Positions 1 to 8,310 of a stretch of 55,683 bases of DNA are shown piece by piece. Made by a program: the position numbers and the translations under genes. How positions within the stretch are numbered: position 1 is the stretch's first letter; each line of letters begins with the position of its first letter. The notes under the pieces were generated by a model. The model was not told the DNA's origin, did no database searches, and saw only the letters and a list, made by a program, of their open reading frames with translations. Source of the DNA: Pseudoflavonifractor phocaeensis (GTDB taxonomy: Bacteria > Bacillota > Clostridia > Oscillospirales > Oscillospiraceae); assembly GCF_021531375.1 (NCBI RefSeq), contig NZ_JADYTU010000014.1, forward strand, positions 1 to 55,683, written 5' to 3'.

Positions 1-1
1 G

Positions 2-226
2 CCCCAGCGGGTCCTTTCCCCCCGGCGGGCCCTCTTTGCCCCCAGCCGGGTCATGCCGTTGAAGGACTGTCTGGGGGAGGTCTCCGCCTGCCAGATCGCC
101 CCCTATCCCCCCGGCGTGCCGGTGGTGGCTCCCGGGGAGCGGATCGGAAAAAAAGAACTTTCTTATTTACAGCAAATAGGATATAATATAATGTCGGAAG
201 TGCGGACCGTGGCACCATTGGGATAA
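2..226 (+). CDS. Orn/Lys/Arg decarboxylase family, C-terminal end (5' truncated by window)
   Basis: An open frame runs in from the window edge and ends at TAA 224-226, giving about 74 residues. The segment with SRVMPLKDCLGEVSACQIAP followed by YPPGVPVVAPGERI matches the C-terminal domain of PLP-dependent Orn/Lys/Arg decarboxylases of the YaaO type, where a YPPGIP...PGE motif is typical. The enzyme would decarboxylate a basic amino acid, but the PLP-lysine domain lies outside the window, so the substrate cannot be stated. Position immediately before holB and ricT matches the Bacillus yaaO-(tmk)-holB-ricT order, although tmk is absent between them here. Only the C-terminal tail is visible. Confidence 0.8.
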   Translation, partial: PQRVLSPRRALFAPSRVMPLKDCLGEVSACQIAPYPPGVPVVAPGERIGKKELSYLQQIGYNIMSEVRTVAPLG

Positions 227-251
227 TTTTGGTCCGCAGCGAGGAAAACAT

Positions 252-1181
252 ATGGAGCTTTCATCCCTGGCGGGCAACAGCCGCCTGAAAGAGCTGCTCT
301 CCCACCGGGAGGAGGGCCGCGGCCTGTCCCACGCTTATATCATCTCCGGTCCCGCCGGTTCGGGCCGGCATACCCTGGCCCGGCTCCTGGCCGCCGCCAT
401 GGTGTGTACCGCCCATCCCGGGTCCCGGCCCTGCGGACGGTGCGCCCCCTGCAAAAAGGTCTTTGGCGGCATCCACCCCGACGTGGCCGTCATCTCCGGG
501 GTGGGGGAGGGCAAGCCCATCACTGTGGACCAGATCAGGAGCCTCCGGGCCGACGCCCACATCCGCCCCAACGAGGGGGAGCGGAAGGTCTATCTTCTGG
601 AGGGAGCGGACCAGATGAACGCCGCGGCCCAAAACGCCATGCTGAAGCTGCTGGAGGAGGGCCCCCAGTACGCCGCCTTTCTGCTGCTGGCGGAAAACGG
701 CGGCGGCCTGCTCCAGACGGTGCGCTCCCGGTGCGAGGAGCTGACCTTATCTCCCGTGCCGGTCAAGGAGTGTCAGGACTGGCTGGAGAAGAGATTCCCC
801 CAAAAGACGGGGGAGGAGGTCCGCCAGGCCGCTCTGGACTGTCAGGGCCTGCTGGGCCGGGCGGTGGAGCGGCTGGAGGGGACGGCTGAGAGCCTCCAGG
901 CCCGGGAGAGCCAGGCGGTAAAGTTGGCGGACGCCCTGGAAACGAGGACCGAGCTGGAGCTGTTCGAGGCGGCCATGGTCCTGGACAAGCAGAGCCGGGA
1001 GGAGCTGCCCCGGCTGCTGGACGCCCTGGAACGGGAGCTGACGGGCCGGATGGCCCGGCGGCAGGACCGCCGCCGCCTGTTTCGGGGGGTGGAGCTGACC
1101 CGGCAGATCCGGGCCGCCGCCCGTCTCAACGCCAACCCCGGCCAGCTGGCCGGCTGGCTGTGCGCGGGAATGTTTATTTGA
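252..1181 (+). CDS. holB: DNA polymerase III subunit delta'
   Basis: This is a clamp-loader AAA+ subunit that helps place the beta sliding clamp on primed DNA, acting in the cytoplasm at the replication fork. Of 309 residues, a P-loop-like segment GPAGSGRHT lies at 33-41; the usual Lys is replaced by Arg-His, so ATP binding is doubtful. A four-cysteine zinc module is at C52, C61, C64 and C67. LKLLEEGP (about 131-138) and an SRC motif (near 159) are standard for delta'. The ATG at 252 follows a GAGGAAAA ribosome binding site. It lies 25 bp after the decarboxylase and is followed by ricT, so all are probably co-transcribed. Confidence 0.93.
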   Translation: MELSSLAGNSRLKELLSHREEGRGLSHAYIISGPAGSGRHTLARLLAAAMVCTAHPGSRPCGRCAPCKKVFGGIHPDVAVISGVGEGKPITVDQIRSLRADAHIRPNEGERKVYLLEGADQMNAAAQNAMLKLLEEGPQYAAFLLLAENGGGLLQTVRSRCEELTLSPVPVKECQDWLEKRFPQKTGEEVRQAALDCQGLLGRAVERLEGTAESLQARESQAVKLADALETRTELELFEAAMVLDKQSREELPRLLDALERELTGRMARRQDRRRLFRGVELTRQIRAAARLNANPGQLAGWLCAGMFI

Positions 1182-1258
1182 GCGCGGAGAGTTGAGGGTG
1201 AAGATCACGGACAAAGAGCAGCAGCTTCACACCGCGCTCTGAAATAAAGGAGAATCGT

Positions 1259-2542
1259 ATGGTAGAGATCATCAGCGTCCGTTTCAAAAACGGCGGAAAG
1301 CAATATTATTTCAATCCCGACGGGAAGCAGTTCCAGCTGGGCGACGGCGTCATCGTGGAGACCTCCCGGGGCACCGAGTACGGCGAGTGTGTCCAGGCCA
1401 ACTCCATGATCGACGAGATGGAGCTCATCGCCCCCCTGCGCCCGGTGGTCCGGGTGGCCACCGAGGAGGACAAAAAGACGGTGGCCCGGAACAAGGAGAA
1501 GGAGGAGAAGGCCTTCGCCATCTGCCAGGAGAAGATCGCCGAGCACGGTCTGGACATGAAGCTGGTGGAGGCGGAGTACAGCTTTGAGGGGAACAAGGTC
1601 CTCTTCTTCTTCACCTCCGACGGCCGGGTGGACTTCCGGGCCCTGGTAAAGGACCTGGCCAGCACCATCCACGCCCGCATCGAGCTGCGCCAGATCGGCG
1701 TCCGGGACGAGGCCAAGATGCTGGGCGGTCTGGGCATCTGCGGGCGGCCCTTCTGCTGCTCCCAGTTCCTGGACGAGTTCCAGCCCGTGTCCATCAAAAT
1801 GGCCAAGACCCAGAACCTGTCCCTGAACCCCACCAAGATCTCGGGCACCTGCGGACGGCTCATGTGCTGTCTGAAGTATGAGCAGGAGGCCTACGAGGAC
1901 TTGGTGAAAAAGGCCCCCAAGCAGGAGTCCTTTGTGGAGACTCCCGACGGAGCGGGCACCGTGTCCAGCGTCAACCTTCTGCGCCAGACGGTGCAGGTCC
2001 GCCTGGACTCCGCCCCCGAGACCCCCAAGTGCTACCACAACTGCGAGCTGTGCGTCATCCGCAGCGGAAAGGGCAGACGGCCCGAGGACTATGTGGAGCC
2101 CCCTCTGGAGGAGCTGGCCAAGCTGCGGCGCCAGCCCGAGGAGAAGGAGGCGCAGATGTCCGAGGAGGAGGCCCTGACCGCCGCTCTGGACGCCGCCTTT
2201 GGCCGGGAGAACCCGGCGGCAGAGGCCTCCGCCGCGCCCCAGGAGGAGGGCCAGCGGTCTCCCCGTAGCCGGAGAAACCGGAACCGGAGCCGCCGTCCCA
2301 AGGGCGAGGGCGGAGAGGTCCAGACCGCCCAGGCCCCTCAGCCTGAGCAGCGGGCCCGTGAGGAGGGCCAGCAGGCCACCCGTCCGGAGCGCCGCCGTCC
2401 TCCCAGACCGCCCAAAGCCGTCCAGGAGGGGGAAGGCCCCGCCGCCGCTCCCAAGGAGGGCGGGGAGAAAAAGACCAACCGCCGCCGCCGCCGCCGTCCC
2501 AGAGGGGGCGGGGAGAAGCCCCAGTCCGGCGGCCAGGACTGA
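1259..2542 (+). CDS. ricT: PSP1-domain protein RicT (YaaT)
   Basis: RicT is part of the RicA-RicF-RicT (YmcA-YlbF-YaaT) complex, which carries iron-sulfur clusters and influences RNase Y-dependent mRNA maturation, sporulation and competence in Bacillus. The PSP1 domain fills residues 1-275 and carries the characteristic cysteine segments GICGRPFCCSQF and GRLMCCLKYE. The remaining 150 residues are an unusual low-complexity tail rich in Arg, Pro, Glu and Gly, with an Arg run near 408-413, longer than in Bacillus RicT and possibly RNA-binding (inference). ATG 1259 is preceded by AAAGGAGA. The neighbour holB is the conserved partner in Firmicutes. Confidence 0.92.
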   Translation: MVEIISVRFKNGGKQYYFNPDGKQFQLGDGVIVETSRGTEYGECVQANSMIDEMELIAPLRPVVRVATEEDKKTVARNKEKEEKAFAICQEKIAEHGLDMKLVEAEYSFEGNKVLFFFTSDGRVDFRALVKDLASTIHARIELRQIGVRDEAKMLGGLGICGRPFCCSQFLDEFQPVSIKMAKTQNLSLNPTKISGTCGRLMCCLKYEQEAYEDLVKKAPKQESFVETPDGAGTVSSVNLLRQTVQVRLDSAPETPKCYHNCELCVIRSGKGRRPEDYVEPPLEELAKLRRQPEEKEAQMSEEEALTAALDAAFGRENPAAEASAAPQEEGQRSPRSRRNRNRSRRPKGEGGEVQTAQAPQPEQRAREEGQQATRPERRRPPRPPKAVQEGEGPAAAPKEGGEKKTNRRRRRRPRGGGEKPQSGGQD

Positions 2543-2628
2543 GAAGATCCAGACAGAACCGGGCCCCGGCGCGGGGAGAGAGACCGCCCGGGGCCTGTCT
2601 CTTTGTGAACACATAAGGAAGTGAGCAT

Positions 2629-3573
2629 GTGACCGGCTTTTTCAACGCCCTTTCGGCGTCTCTGGTGCTGCTGATGCTGATGTCGGTGGGCTATTTCATG
2701 GGGGTTTTGGGCTGGATGACCGCCCAGGAGAAAAAATTCGTCAGCAAGTACATCGTCAACATCGCCGTGCCCTGCAACTGCGTGGTGGGGCTGCTGAACA
2801 ACCTGAGCCATGACCAGCTGGCCCAGGCGGGGATCATGCTGGTCTCTGGCCTGCTGGGGGTGGGAGCCACCTTGCTGCTGTCCATGGCCCTGGCCACCCT
2901 GCTGAGGCTCCCCCGGGAGCGGTGGGGCGTCTTTGTTTTGATGGCGGGACTGTCCAACACCATCTTTATCGGCATCCCCGTGAGCACCCAGCTCTTCGGC
3001 GAGGCCTGTATGCCCTACCTGATGATCTATTTCCTGGCCAACACCACCTTCCTCCAGTCCCTGGGCTTCGTCCTCATCGAGCGGGCGGGGAGCAAGGGCG
3101 GCGGCGGGATCACGGTGGCCGGGGTGCTGAAAAGCATGTTTACCAAGCCCCCGGTGCTGGCGGTGATCTTTTCGCTGATCCTGCTGGTGCTGGATCTGCG
3201 GCTGCCCGGGCCCGTGATGAAGTTTGCCGGGTACATCAGCAACTCCGTGTCCCCCATGGCGCTGATCTACTGCGGCTTTATCATTTTCGAGCTGGGGCTG
3301 AAGAACATCCGCCTCATGAAGGGACTGCCTCTGATGCTGGTGGTGCGGCTGGGCGTGGCCCCGCTGGTCTGTCTGGCCTTCTGCCAGCTCTTCGGCGTGA
3401 CCGGACTGGCCCGGGAGGTGTTCATTGTGGAATCCGCCCTGCCGGTGGTCAGCCAGGTCACGGTGATGGCCGGGGCCTACGGCGCCGACGAGCGCTATGC
3501 CGCCACCGGGGCTTGCCTGTCCACCCTGGGCAGCTTTATCACCATCCCCATCCTCATGCTGCTGCTTGGCTGA
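2629..3573 (+). CDS. AEC (auxin efflux carrier) family transporter
   Basis: This is an integral membrane carrier of 314 residues with about ten hydrophobic segments in two similar halves, as in the AEC family (PF03547), whose bacterial members move organic acids or similar metabolites. It starts at GTG 2629 behind AAGGAAGTGA; the ATG two bases upstream is out of frame. Family-like segments include LMSVGYFMGVLGWM near the N-terminus and AGLSNTIFIGIPVS near 105-118, with the conserved Asn. It lies 86 bp after ricT and ends just before a bidirectional terminator. The substrate cannot be deduced from the sequence. Confidence 0.85.
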   Translation: MTGFFNALSASLVLLMLMSVGYFMGVLGWMTAQEKKFVSKYIVNIAVPCNCVVGLLNNLSHDQLAQAGIMLVSGLLGVGATLLLSMALATLLRLPRERWGVFVLMAGLSNTIFIGIPVSTQLFGEACMPYLMIYFLANTTFLQSLGFVLIERAGSKGGGGITVAGVLKSMFTKPPVLAVIFSLILLVLDLRLPGPVMKFAGYISNSVSPMALIYCGFIIFELGLKNIRLMKGLPLMLVVRLGVAPLVCLAFCQLFGVTGLAREVFIVESALPVVSQVTVMAGAYGADERYAATGACLSTLGSFITIPILMLLLG

Positions 3574-3590
3574 GAATATTCCCAACAAAA

Positions 3591-3632
3591 GGACCCGCCC
3601 CGGTGAAAACCGAGGGCGGGTCCTTTGTGTTT
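3591..3632. terminator. bidirectional intrinsic terminator
   Basis: Arms GGACCCGCCC (3591-3600) and GGGCGGGTCC (3614-3623) pair perfectly. The + side is followed by TTTGTGTTTT and the - side reads into TTTTGTT, so the hairpin can serve both the AEC gene and the convergent RCC1/SLH gene. Confidence 0.85.
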
Positions 3633-3636
3633 TCCG

Positions 3637-5451
3637 TTAACCGAAGGCCTTGTACAGGAGGGTGGAGATCTGGCCGCGGGTACAGGTGGCGTTGGGACTG
3701 AAGGCAGTGGCGGAGGTGCCGCTGGTGATGCCGTTGTCCAGGGCCCAAGCCACGGCCTGGGCGTAGGAATCGGTGGGCTTCACGTCGGTAAAGGGCAGGT
3801 TGGAGGTGTCATAGGCGGGACTGCCCATGGCTCTCCAGATGAACTCCACCGCCATGGCCCGGGTGCAGGGATCGTTGCCGCAGAATTTGTCGCCGCGCAG
3901 CGCGGTGGCAACGGGGGCGTTGCGGGGCATGGTACTGGCCCAGTACAGGGCGTTGTAGTACCACAGGTCACGGGTCATATCGGAGAGGGTGGCGATACTG
4001 CCAAAGCCCGTCTCACGACCGGAAGCAGCCCAGAGGAAGGTGATGATCTCGGCGCGGGAGCAGAGCTTGTTGGGGGAGAAGGTGGTGCCGTCCCCGGTGC
4101 CGCTGGTCACGTTGTTCTCCACGGCCCACTGGACGGGGGTGTAGAACCAGTCGCTCTGCTTGACATCGGTAAAGGAGATGGCGTCGGGGTCCACCACGGG
4201 CAGGGCGGTGAAGAAAGCGGGCGTCCAGTAGTGCTGATGATTGAGGAAGGTACCATTGCCGAAGTTGTAGTAGTAGTTATTGCCGGCGGCGTGGGTGGAG
4301 CCATCCTCTTTCAGAATATAGGTGGCGTGGTAGCCGCCGGATACCTGCTTGACATTGGTGGCAGTGCGGGTGGCGGGCTTGATGATGTCCTCCCCAAAGA
4401 GTTTGCGCGTCTCAATGCCGAACTGGCCGTCGTACTCCATGCCCATGGTGTAAAGGTCGCCGTTGGTCTTGATGACGTAGGAGTTGCTGCAATGAGCCTC
4501 GATGGCCTTGGCGCCGCCCATAATAAAGACGGGGGTGGTGTACTGTTCGTTGAGCAGTACGGGCGCATCAATGACATAGCCGTCCGAGTCGTATGCATAG
4601 TCGCCCTCAAGCTCATGGGGGCGGAGCTGCTGGGAGCTGTTGTCACCCCAGCCGTAGACGTCACCGCTGGCGGTGCGCACCAGAGTGTGATTTTCGCCGC
4701 TGGCGATCTCCACTGCGCCGGAGAATACCTGCTCGGGTTCCCGAGTCAGATGGCCGGTGGTACCGTCACCCCGGGCACCGTAGGCGCTGGAGCCCATGGT
4801 CCAGACGGTGCCGTCCTCCTTCAAGGCGGTCAGAGTGCAGGTGCCGGCCTCCACGTCCACGAAGCCGTCGCCCAGATATTCGGGATCGAAGGTGTTGGCC
4901 ACCTCGTTGCCGCCCAGCTGCTGGACGAGATAGCCCCACCAGTACAGCTCGCCGTCCTCAGTGACGCAGGCGGAGAAGTAGCTTCCGGCGGCGATGGCCT
5001 TGACATCGCTCATGACGAACTGCATCCCCTCGTGGGGATTTCTGTCGTTCTGTCCCAACTGGGCGTAGAGGTTGTTGCCCTGGGCGTACAGGTCGCCGTT
5101 TTCCATCAGAACCAGGACGTGAAAGCCCAGCTCGTCGGGGGTTTTGTAGTAGTGAAGGGTTGGCGTCTCGCTGGCGGCCACCTCTTTCACGTCTTCGGCA
5201 AGTTTCGTCAGAGTGGTGGCCACAAGGCCGCCCTGTGGGGAGGTATGCTCCCCTACGTCGGGACCCAGTATGCCCTGATGCTGATCGTTCAGGCCGCAGG
5301 CGTACAGGGTGCCATCGTTGGTGAGGACAAAGGAGCAGGCGGGGCCGCCCTCAAGCTGTTTGACAGAGTAGTCGGCGGCGGAGGCGGGCAGGATCATCAT
5401 GCCAAAGGTCAGGGCCAATGTCATGGCCAGAGCGAGCAAACGTTTTTTCAT
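3637..5451 (-). CDS. Secreted RCC1-repeat protein with three C-terminal SLH domains
   Basis: This is an exported cell-surface protein of 604 residues. The N-terminus MKKRLLALAMTLALT...ASA is a signal peptide. At least seven RCC1/BNR-like repeats follow (for example GTLYACGLND, GDLYAQGNNLYAQLG, GDVYGWGDNSSQQL), predicting a beta-propeller. The last about 190 residues hold three S-layer homology repeats (FTDVKQSDWFYTPVQWAVEN, LSDMTRDLWYYNALYWA, FTDVKPTDSYAQAVAWALDN), which normally anchor proteins to pyruvylated wall polymer. ATG 5451 with AGAGG 7 bases upstream is preferred over an in-frame TTG at 5469. It follows the FAH gene by 22 bp, so the two are probably co-transcribed. The ligand of the propeller is unknown. 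Confidence 0.88.
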   Translation of the reverse strand: MKKRLLALAMTLALTFGMMILPASAADYSVKQLEGGPACSFVLTNDGTLYACGLNDQHQGILGPDVGEHTSPQGGLVATTLTKLAEDVKEVAASETPTLHYYKTPDELGFHVLVLMENGDLYAQGNNLYAQLGQNDRNPHEGMQFVMSDVKAIAAGSYFSACVTEDGELYWWGYLVQQLGGNEVANTFDPEYLGDGFVDVEAGTCTLTALKEDGTVWTMGSSAYGARGDGTTGHLTREPEQVFSGAVEIASGENHTLVRTASGDVYGWGDNSSQQLRPHELEGDYAYDSDGYVIDAPVLLNEQYTTPVFIMGGAKAIEAHCSNSYVIKTNGDLYTMGMEYDGQFGIETRKLFGEDIIKPATRTATNVKQVSGGYHATYILKEDGSTHAAGNNYYYNFGNGTFLNHQHYWTPAFFTALPVVDPDAISFTDVKQSDWFYTPVQWAVENNVTSGTGDGTTFSPNKLCSRAEIITFLWAASGRETGFGSIATLSDMTRDLWYYNALYWASTMPRNAPVATALRGDKFCGNDPCTRAMAVEFIWRAMGSPAYDTSNLPFTDVKPTDSYAQAVAWALDNGITSGTSATAFSPNATCTRGQISTLLYKAFG

Positions 5452-5473
5452 AAGCAGCCTCTTTTCCAAAATT

Positions 5474-6331
5474 TCAGCAGAAGGTATTGCTCAGGGTGCC
5501 GATGCCCTGGATGGTCACGTCCACCCGGTCGCCGGGCTTCAGCCAGTTCTTTTTGTCGGCGGGGTAGCCGTGCATGACCCCCTGGGGGGTGCCGGTGAAG
5601 ATCAGGTCGCCGGGCTGGAGGGTAAAGTGGTGGGACAGGTCGGCAATGATCTGCTGGACATTGAAAATCATGTCCGAGGTGTTGGAGTTCTGCCGGGTCT
5701 CGCCGTTGACCACGCTGGAGATGTCCAGGTTGTTGGGGTCCAGCTCACGGCTGGGGACCAGACAGGGGCCCACGGGGGCGAAGCCGTCGAAGGTCTTGGA
5801 CAGCACCCACTGGTTGCCCCGGGCAAATTGCAGGTCCCGGGTGGACAGGTCGTTGCCGCAGGTGTAGCCGAACACATAGTCCAGCGCCTCGGCTTCCGAC
5901 ACGTCCCGGGCGGGTTTTCCCATTACAACTACCAATTCTGCTTCATAATCATACTCTTTGTAATCAGGCATCAGCCGCACGCAGTCCCCGTGGGCGGCCA
6001 GAGCGTTGGAAAACTTGTTGAACAGCACCGGGGCAGGGGGGAGGGGGAGGCCGCACTCCTTGGCGTGCTGGCGGTAGTTCAGGCCGATGCAGAAGATCCG
6101 GTCGGTGCCGGTGACCACCGGGGCCAGGGGAGCGTTGGTGTAGCACTGGGCATCGGCGGCCAGCTCCGCCAGCCGGGCCAGACCCTGGCTCCCGGCGGCG
6201 ATGGCCTGCTTCATATCGGCGGGGGCGGATACGCCCCTGCGGGCAGCCTCCGCCTCTACGTCGATGATCCCGCCCCCGGTCTGGATGCCCAGGGCGGGTC
6301 TGTTGTCCTTCCAGATTTGGACCAGTTTCAT
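5474..6331 (-). CDS. Fumarylacetoacetate hydrolase (FAH) family protein
   Basis: This is a cytoplasmic metal-dependent C-C bond hydrolase, decarboxylase or isomerase of the FAH superfamily, 285 residues. After a short N-terminal domain the catalytic domain begins at IFCIGLNYRQHAKE. Expected features are the metal-binding acidic pair in YDYEAELVVVMGK, GYTCGNDLSTRDLQ, and TGTPQGVM near the C-terminus. The substrate is not predictable, and the RCC1/SLH neighbour gives no clue. ATG 6331 has a strong AAGGAGAGG site. An intrinsic terminator sits immediately upstream, so the gene may have its own promoter or depend on readthrough from aspS. Confidence 0.88.
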   Translation of the reverse strand: MKLVQIWKDNRPALGIQTGGGIIDVEAEAARRGVSAPADMKQAIAAGSQGLARLAELAADAQCYTNAPLAPVVTGTDRIFCIGLNYRQHAKECGLPLPPAPVLFNKFSNALAAHGDCVRLMPDYKEYDYEAELVVVMGKPARDVSEAEALDYVFGYTCGNDLSTRDLQFARGNQWVLSKTFDGFAPVGPCLVPSRELDPNNLDISSVVNGETRQNSNTSDMIFNVQQIIADLSHHFTLQPGDLIFTGTPQGVMHGYPADKKNWLKPGDRVDVTIQGIGTLSNTFC

Positions 6332-6345
6332 GGGGATCCTCTCCT

Positions 6346-6380
6346 TATGTTAAAAATAAGGGGCGCACGGTGTGCGCCCC
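6346..6380 (-). terminator. intrinsic terminator after aspS
   Basis: Perfect 9-bp arms GGGGCGCAC (6360-6368) and GTGCGCCCC (6372-6380) with a 3-nt loop. On the - strand the stem is followed by TTATTTTTAA. It separates aspS from the FAH gene and ends only about 15 nt before the FAH ribosome binding site. Confidence 0.75.
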
Positions 6381-6391
6381 TATAAAAAGGT

Positions 6392-8191
6392 TTATTCCGC
6401 TTCGGAAGTCTCTTCCATTCTGGTGATCGCGATGGACAGATCATCCAGCTGTTTTGCATCTACCACGTCGGGGCAGGCCATCATCAGGTCGGAGGCGTTC
6501 TGCACCTTGGGGAAGGCGATGACGTCCCGGATGGAGGGAGCGCCCGCCATCAGCATGCACAGCCGATCCAGACCGTAGGCCAGACCGCCGTGGGGAGGCG
6601 CGCCGAACTTGAAGGCGTTGACCAGGTGGCCGAAGCGCTCCTGAATGTCCTCCTCGCTGATGCCTAGGGCCTGGAAGGCCTTCTCCTGCATCTCGGGGGT
6701 GTTGATGCGGATGGAGCCGCCGCCCAGCTCGGTGCCGTTGAGTACGATGTCATAGGCGCGGGCGCGGCAGTTGGCCTTGTCGGTCAAAATCTTGTCCTCG
6801 TCCTCCACCATGGGGGCGGTGAAGGGGTGGTGCATGGCCATATAGCGGTTCTCTTCCTCGGACCACTCGAACATGGGGAACTCGGTGACCCACAGGAACT
6901 TGAAGTCCTTGGGGTCCAGCAGACCCATCTGCTTGGCGATCTCGCACCGCAGGGCGCCCAGGGCGGCCCAGACCACGGTGTTCTTCTCGTCGCCCACGAT
7001 GAGGACCAGGTCCCCGTCCTTGGCGCCGGCCCGGTCCAGAATGGCCTTGTTCTCCTCCTCGGTAAGGAACTTGGCGTAGGAGGAGGTCATGTTCCCCTCA
7101 TGGAGGCGGGTCCAGGCCAGACCCTTGGCGTGGTAGGTCTTGGCGAAGTCGCCCAGCTTGTCGATCTTCTTCCGGGGGAAGGCGGCGGCGCCGCCCTCGA
7201 TGTTGATCAGGCGGACGGAGCCGCCGGCGGCCACAGGGCCGGAGAACACGCCGAAGCCGCAGTTCTTCACAATGTCGCTGATGTCCTTCAGCTCAAAACC
7301 GAAGCGCAGGTCGGGCTTGTCGGAGCCGAAGCGGTCCATGGCTTCCCGCCAGGGCATGCGCTGGAAGGGGGTCTGAACGTCCACGTCCAGGACCTCCTTG
7401 AACACCCGCTTCAAAAAGCCCTCCTGGATGGTCATGATCTCGTCCTCGTTGAGGAAGGACATCTCCAGGTCGATCTGGGTGAACTCGGGCTGGCGGTCGG
7501 CCCGCAGATCCTCGTCCCGGAAGCACCGGGCGATCTGGAAGTAGCGGTCGAAGCCGGACAGCATGAGCAGCTGCTTATACTGCTGGGGGGACTGGGGCAG
7601 GGCGTAGAACTTGCCGGGGTGGACGCGGCTGGGCACCAGATAGTCCCGGGCCCCCTCGGGGGTGGACTTGGTCAGCACGGGGGTCTCAATCTCCAAGAAG
7701 CCGTTCTCGTCGAAGTAGTCCCGGGCGATCTTGGTGATCTTGTGCCGGGTGGCGATGGCCTTCTGCATCTCGGGACGGCGCAGGTCCAGATAGCGGTACT
7801 TCAGGCGCAGCATGTCGTTGGCCTTGGAGTTCTCCACGATCTCAAAGGGAGGGGTCTCCGACTTGGCCAGCAGGCGCAGCTCGGTGACGTAGATCTCAAT
7901 GTCGCCGGTGGCGATCTTGTCGGTCTTGGACTCGCGCTCCCGGACCAGACCGGTGGCGGCGATGACGTACTCGCCCCGGAGGGAGGCGGCCTTGTCAAAG
8001 ATGGCCTTGTCGGTGCTGTCGTCGAAGGACAGCTGAACCAGACCGGTGCGGTCCCGCAGGTCCACGAAGATCAGTCCGCCCAGATCCCGCTGACGCTGGA
8101 CCCAGCCGCATACCGACACGGTTTTGCCCGCGTCGGTGAGACGCAGGTCGCCGCAGTAATGACTGCGGTGGAAATCCTGAAGATTATCCAC
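6392..8191 (-). CDS. aspS: Aspartate--tRNA ligase
   Basis: This enzyme charges tRNA-Asp with aspartate in the cytoplasm. About 599 residues match bacterial-type AspRS, including the large GAD insertion. The N-terminal OB-fold shows VSVCGWVQRQRDLGGLIFVD. Class II motif 1 lies around FLEIETPVLTKSTPEGARDY, motif 2 at IARCFRDEDLRADRQPEFTQ, and motif 3 at GGLAYGLDRLCMLM. GTG 8191 with GGAG nine bases upstream is preferred over the in-frame TTG at 8206. It follows hisS by 119 bp on the same strand, so both probably respond to the T-box leader upstream of hisS. Confidence 0.95.
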   Translation of the reverse strand: MDNLQDFHRSHYCGDLRLTDAGKTVSVCGWVQRQRDLGGLIFVDLRDRTGLVQLSFDDSTDKAIFDKAASLRGEYVIAATGLVRERESKTDKIATGDIEIYVTELRLLAKSETPPFEIVENSKANDMLRLKYRYLDLRRPEMQKAIATRHKITKIARDYFDENGFLEIETPVLTKSTPEGARDYLVPSRVHPGKFYALPQSPQQYKQLLMLSGFDRYFQIARCFRDEDLRADRQPEFTQIDLEMSFLNEDEIMTIQEGFLKRVFKEVLDVDVQTPFQRMPWREAMDRFGSDKPDLRFGFELKDISDIVKNCGFGVFSGPVAAGGSVRLINIEGGAAAFPRKKIDKLGDFAKTYHAKGLAWTRLHEGNMTSSYAKFLTEEENKAILDRAGAKDGDLVLIVGDEKNTVVWAALGALRCEIAKQMGLLDPKDFKFLWVTEFPMFEWSEEENRYMAMHHPFTAPMVEDEDKILTDKANCRARAYDIVLNGTELGGGSIRINTPEMQEKAFQALGISEEDIQERFGHLVNAFKFGAPPHGGLAYGLDRLCMLMAGAPSIRDVIAFPKVQNASDLMMACPDVVDAKQLDDLSIAITRMEETSEAE

Positions 8192-8310
8192 AAAAATCAA
8201 CTCCAAACAGTATTATTGATTGAAAACATAACAAATAGTATTGAAAAATAGGACCGGAACGGGGGTCCCCCTGCGGATTTGCCGCAGACTGAATAGGGGA
8301 GGGGGGAGGC

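Noticed and set aside
3625-5577. 650-codon open frame on the + strand opposite the RCC1/SLH gene
   Set aside because: Low-complexity Gly/Val/Ala composition, and the opposite strand has a signal peptide, RCC1 repeats and SLH domains.
8192-8206. TTG at 8206 as the aspS start codon
   Set aside because: The Shine-Dalgarno GGAG overlaps that codon; GTG 8191 has GGAG at the proper distance and starts at the usual AspRS N-terminus.
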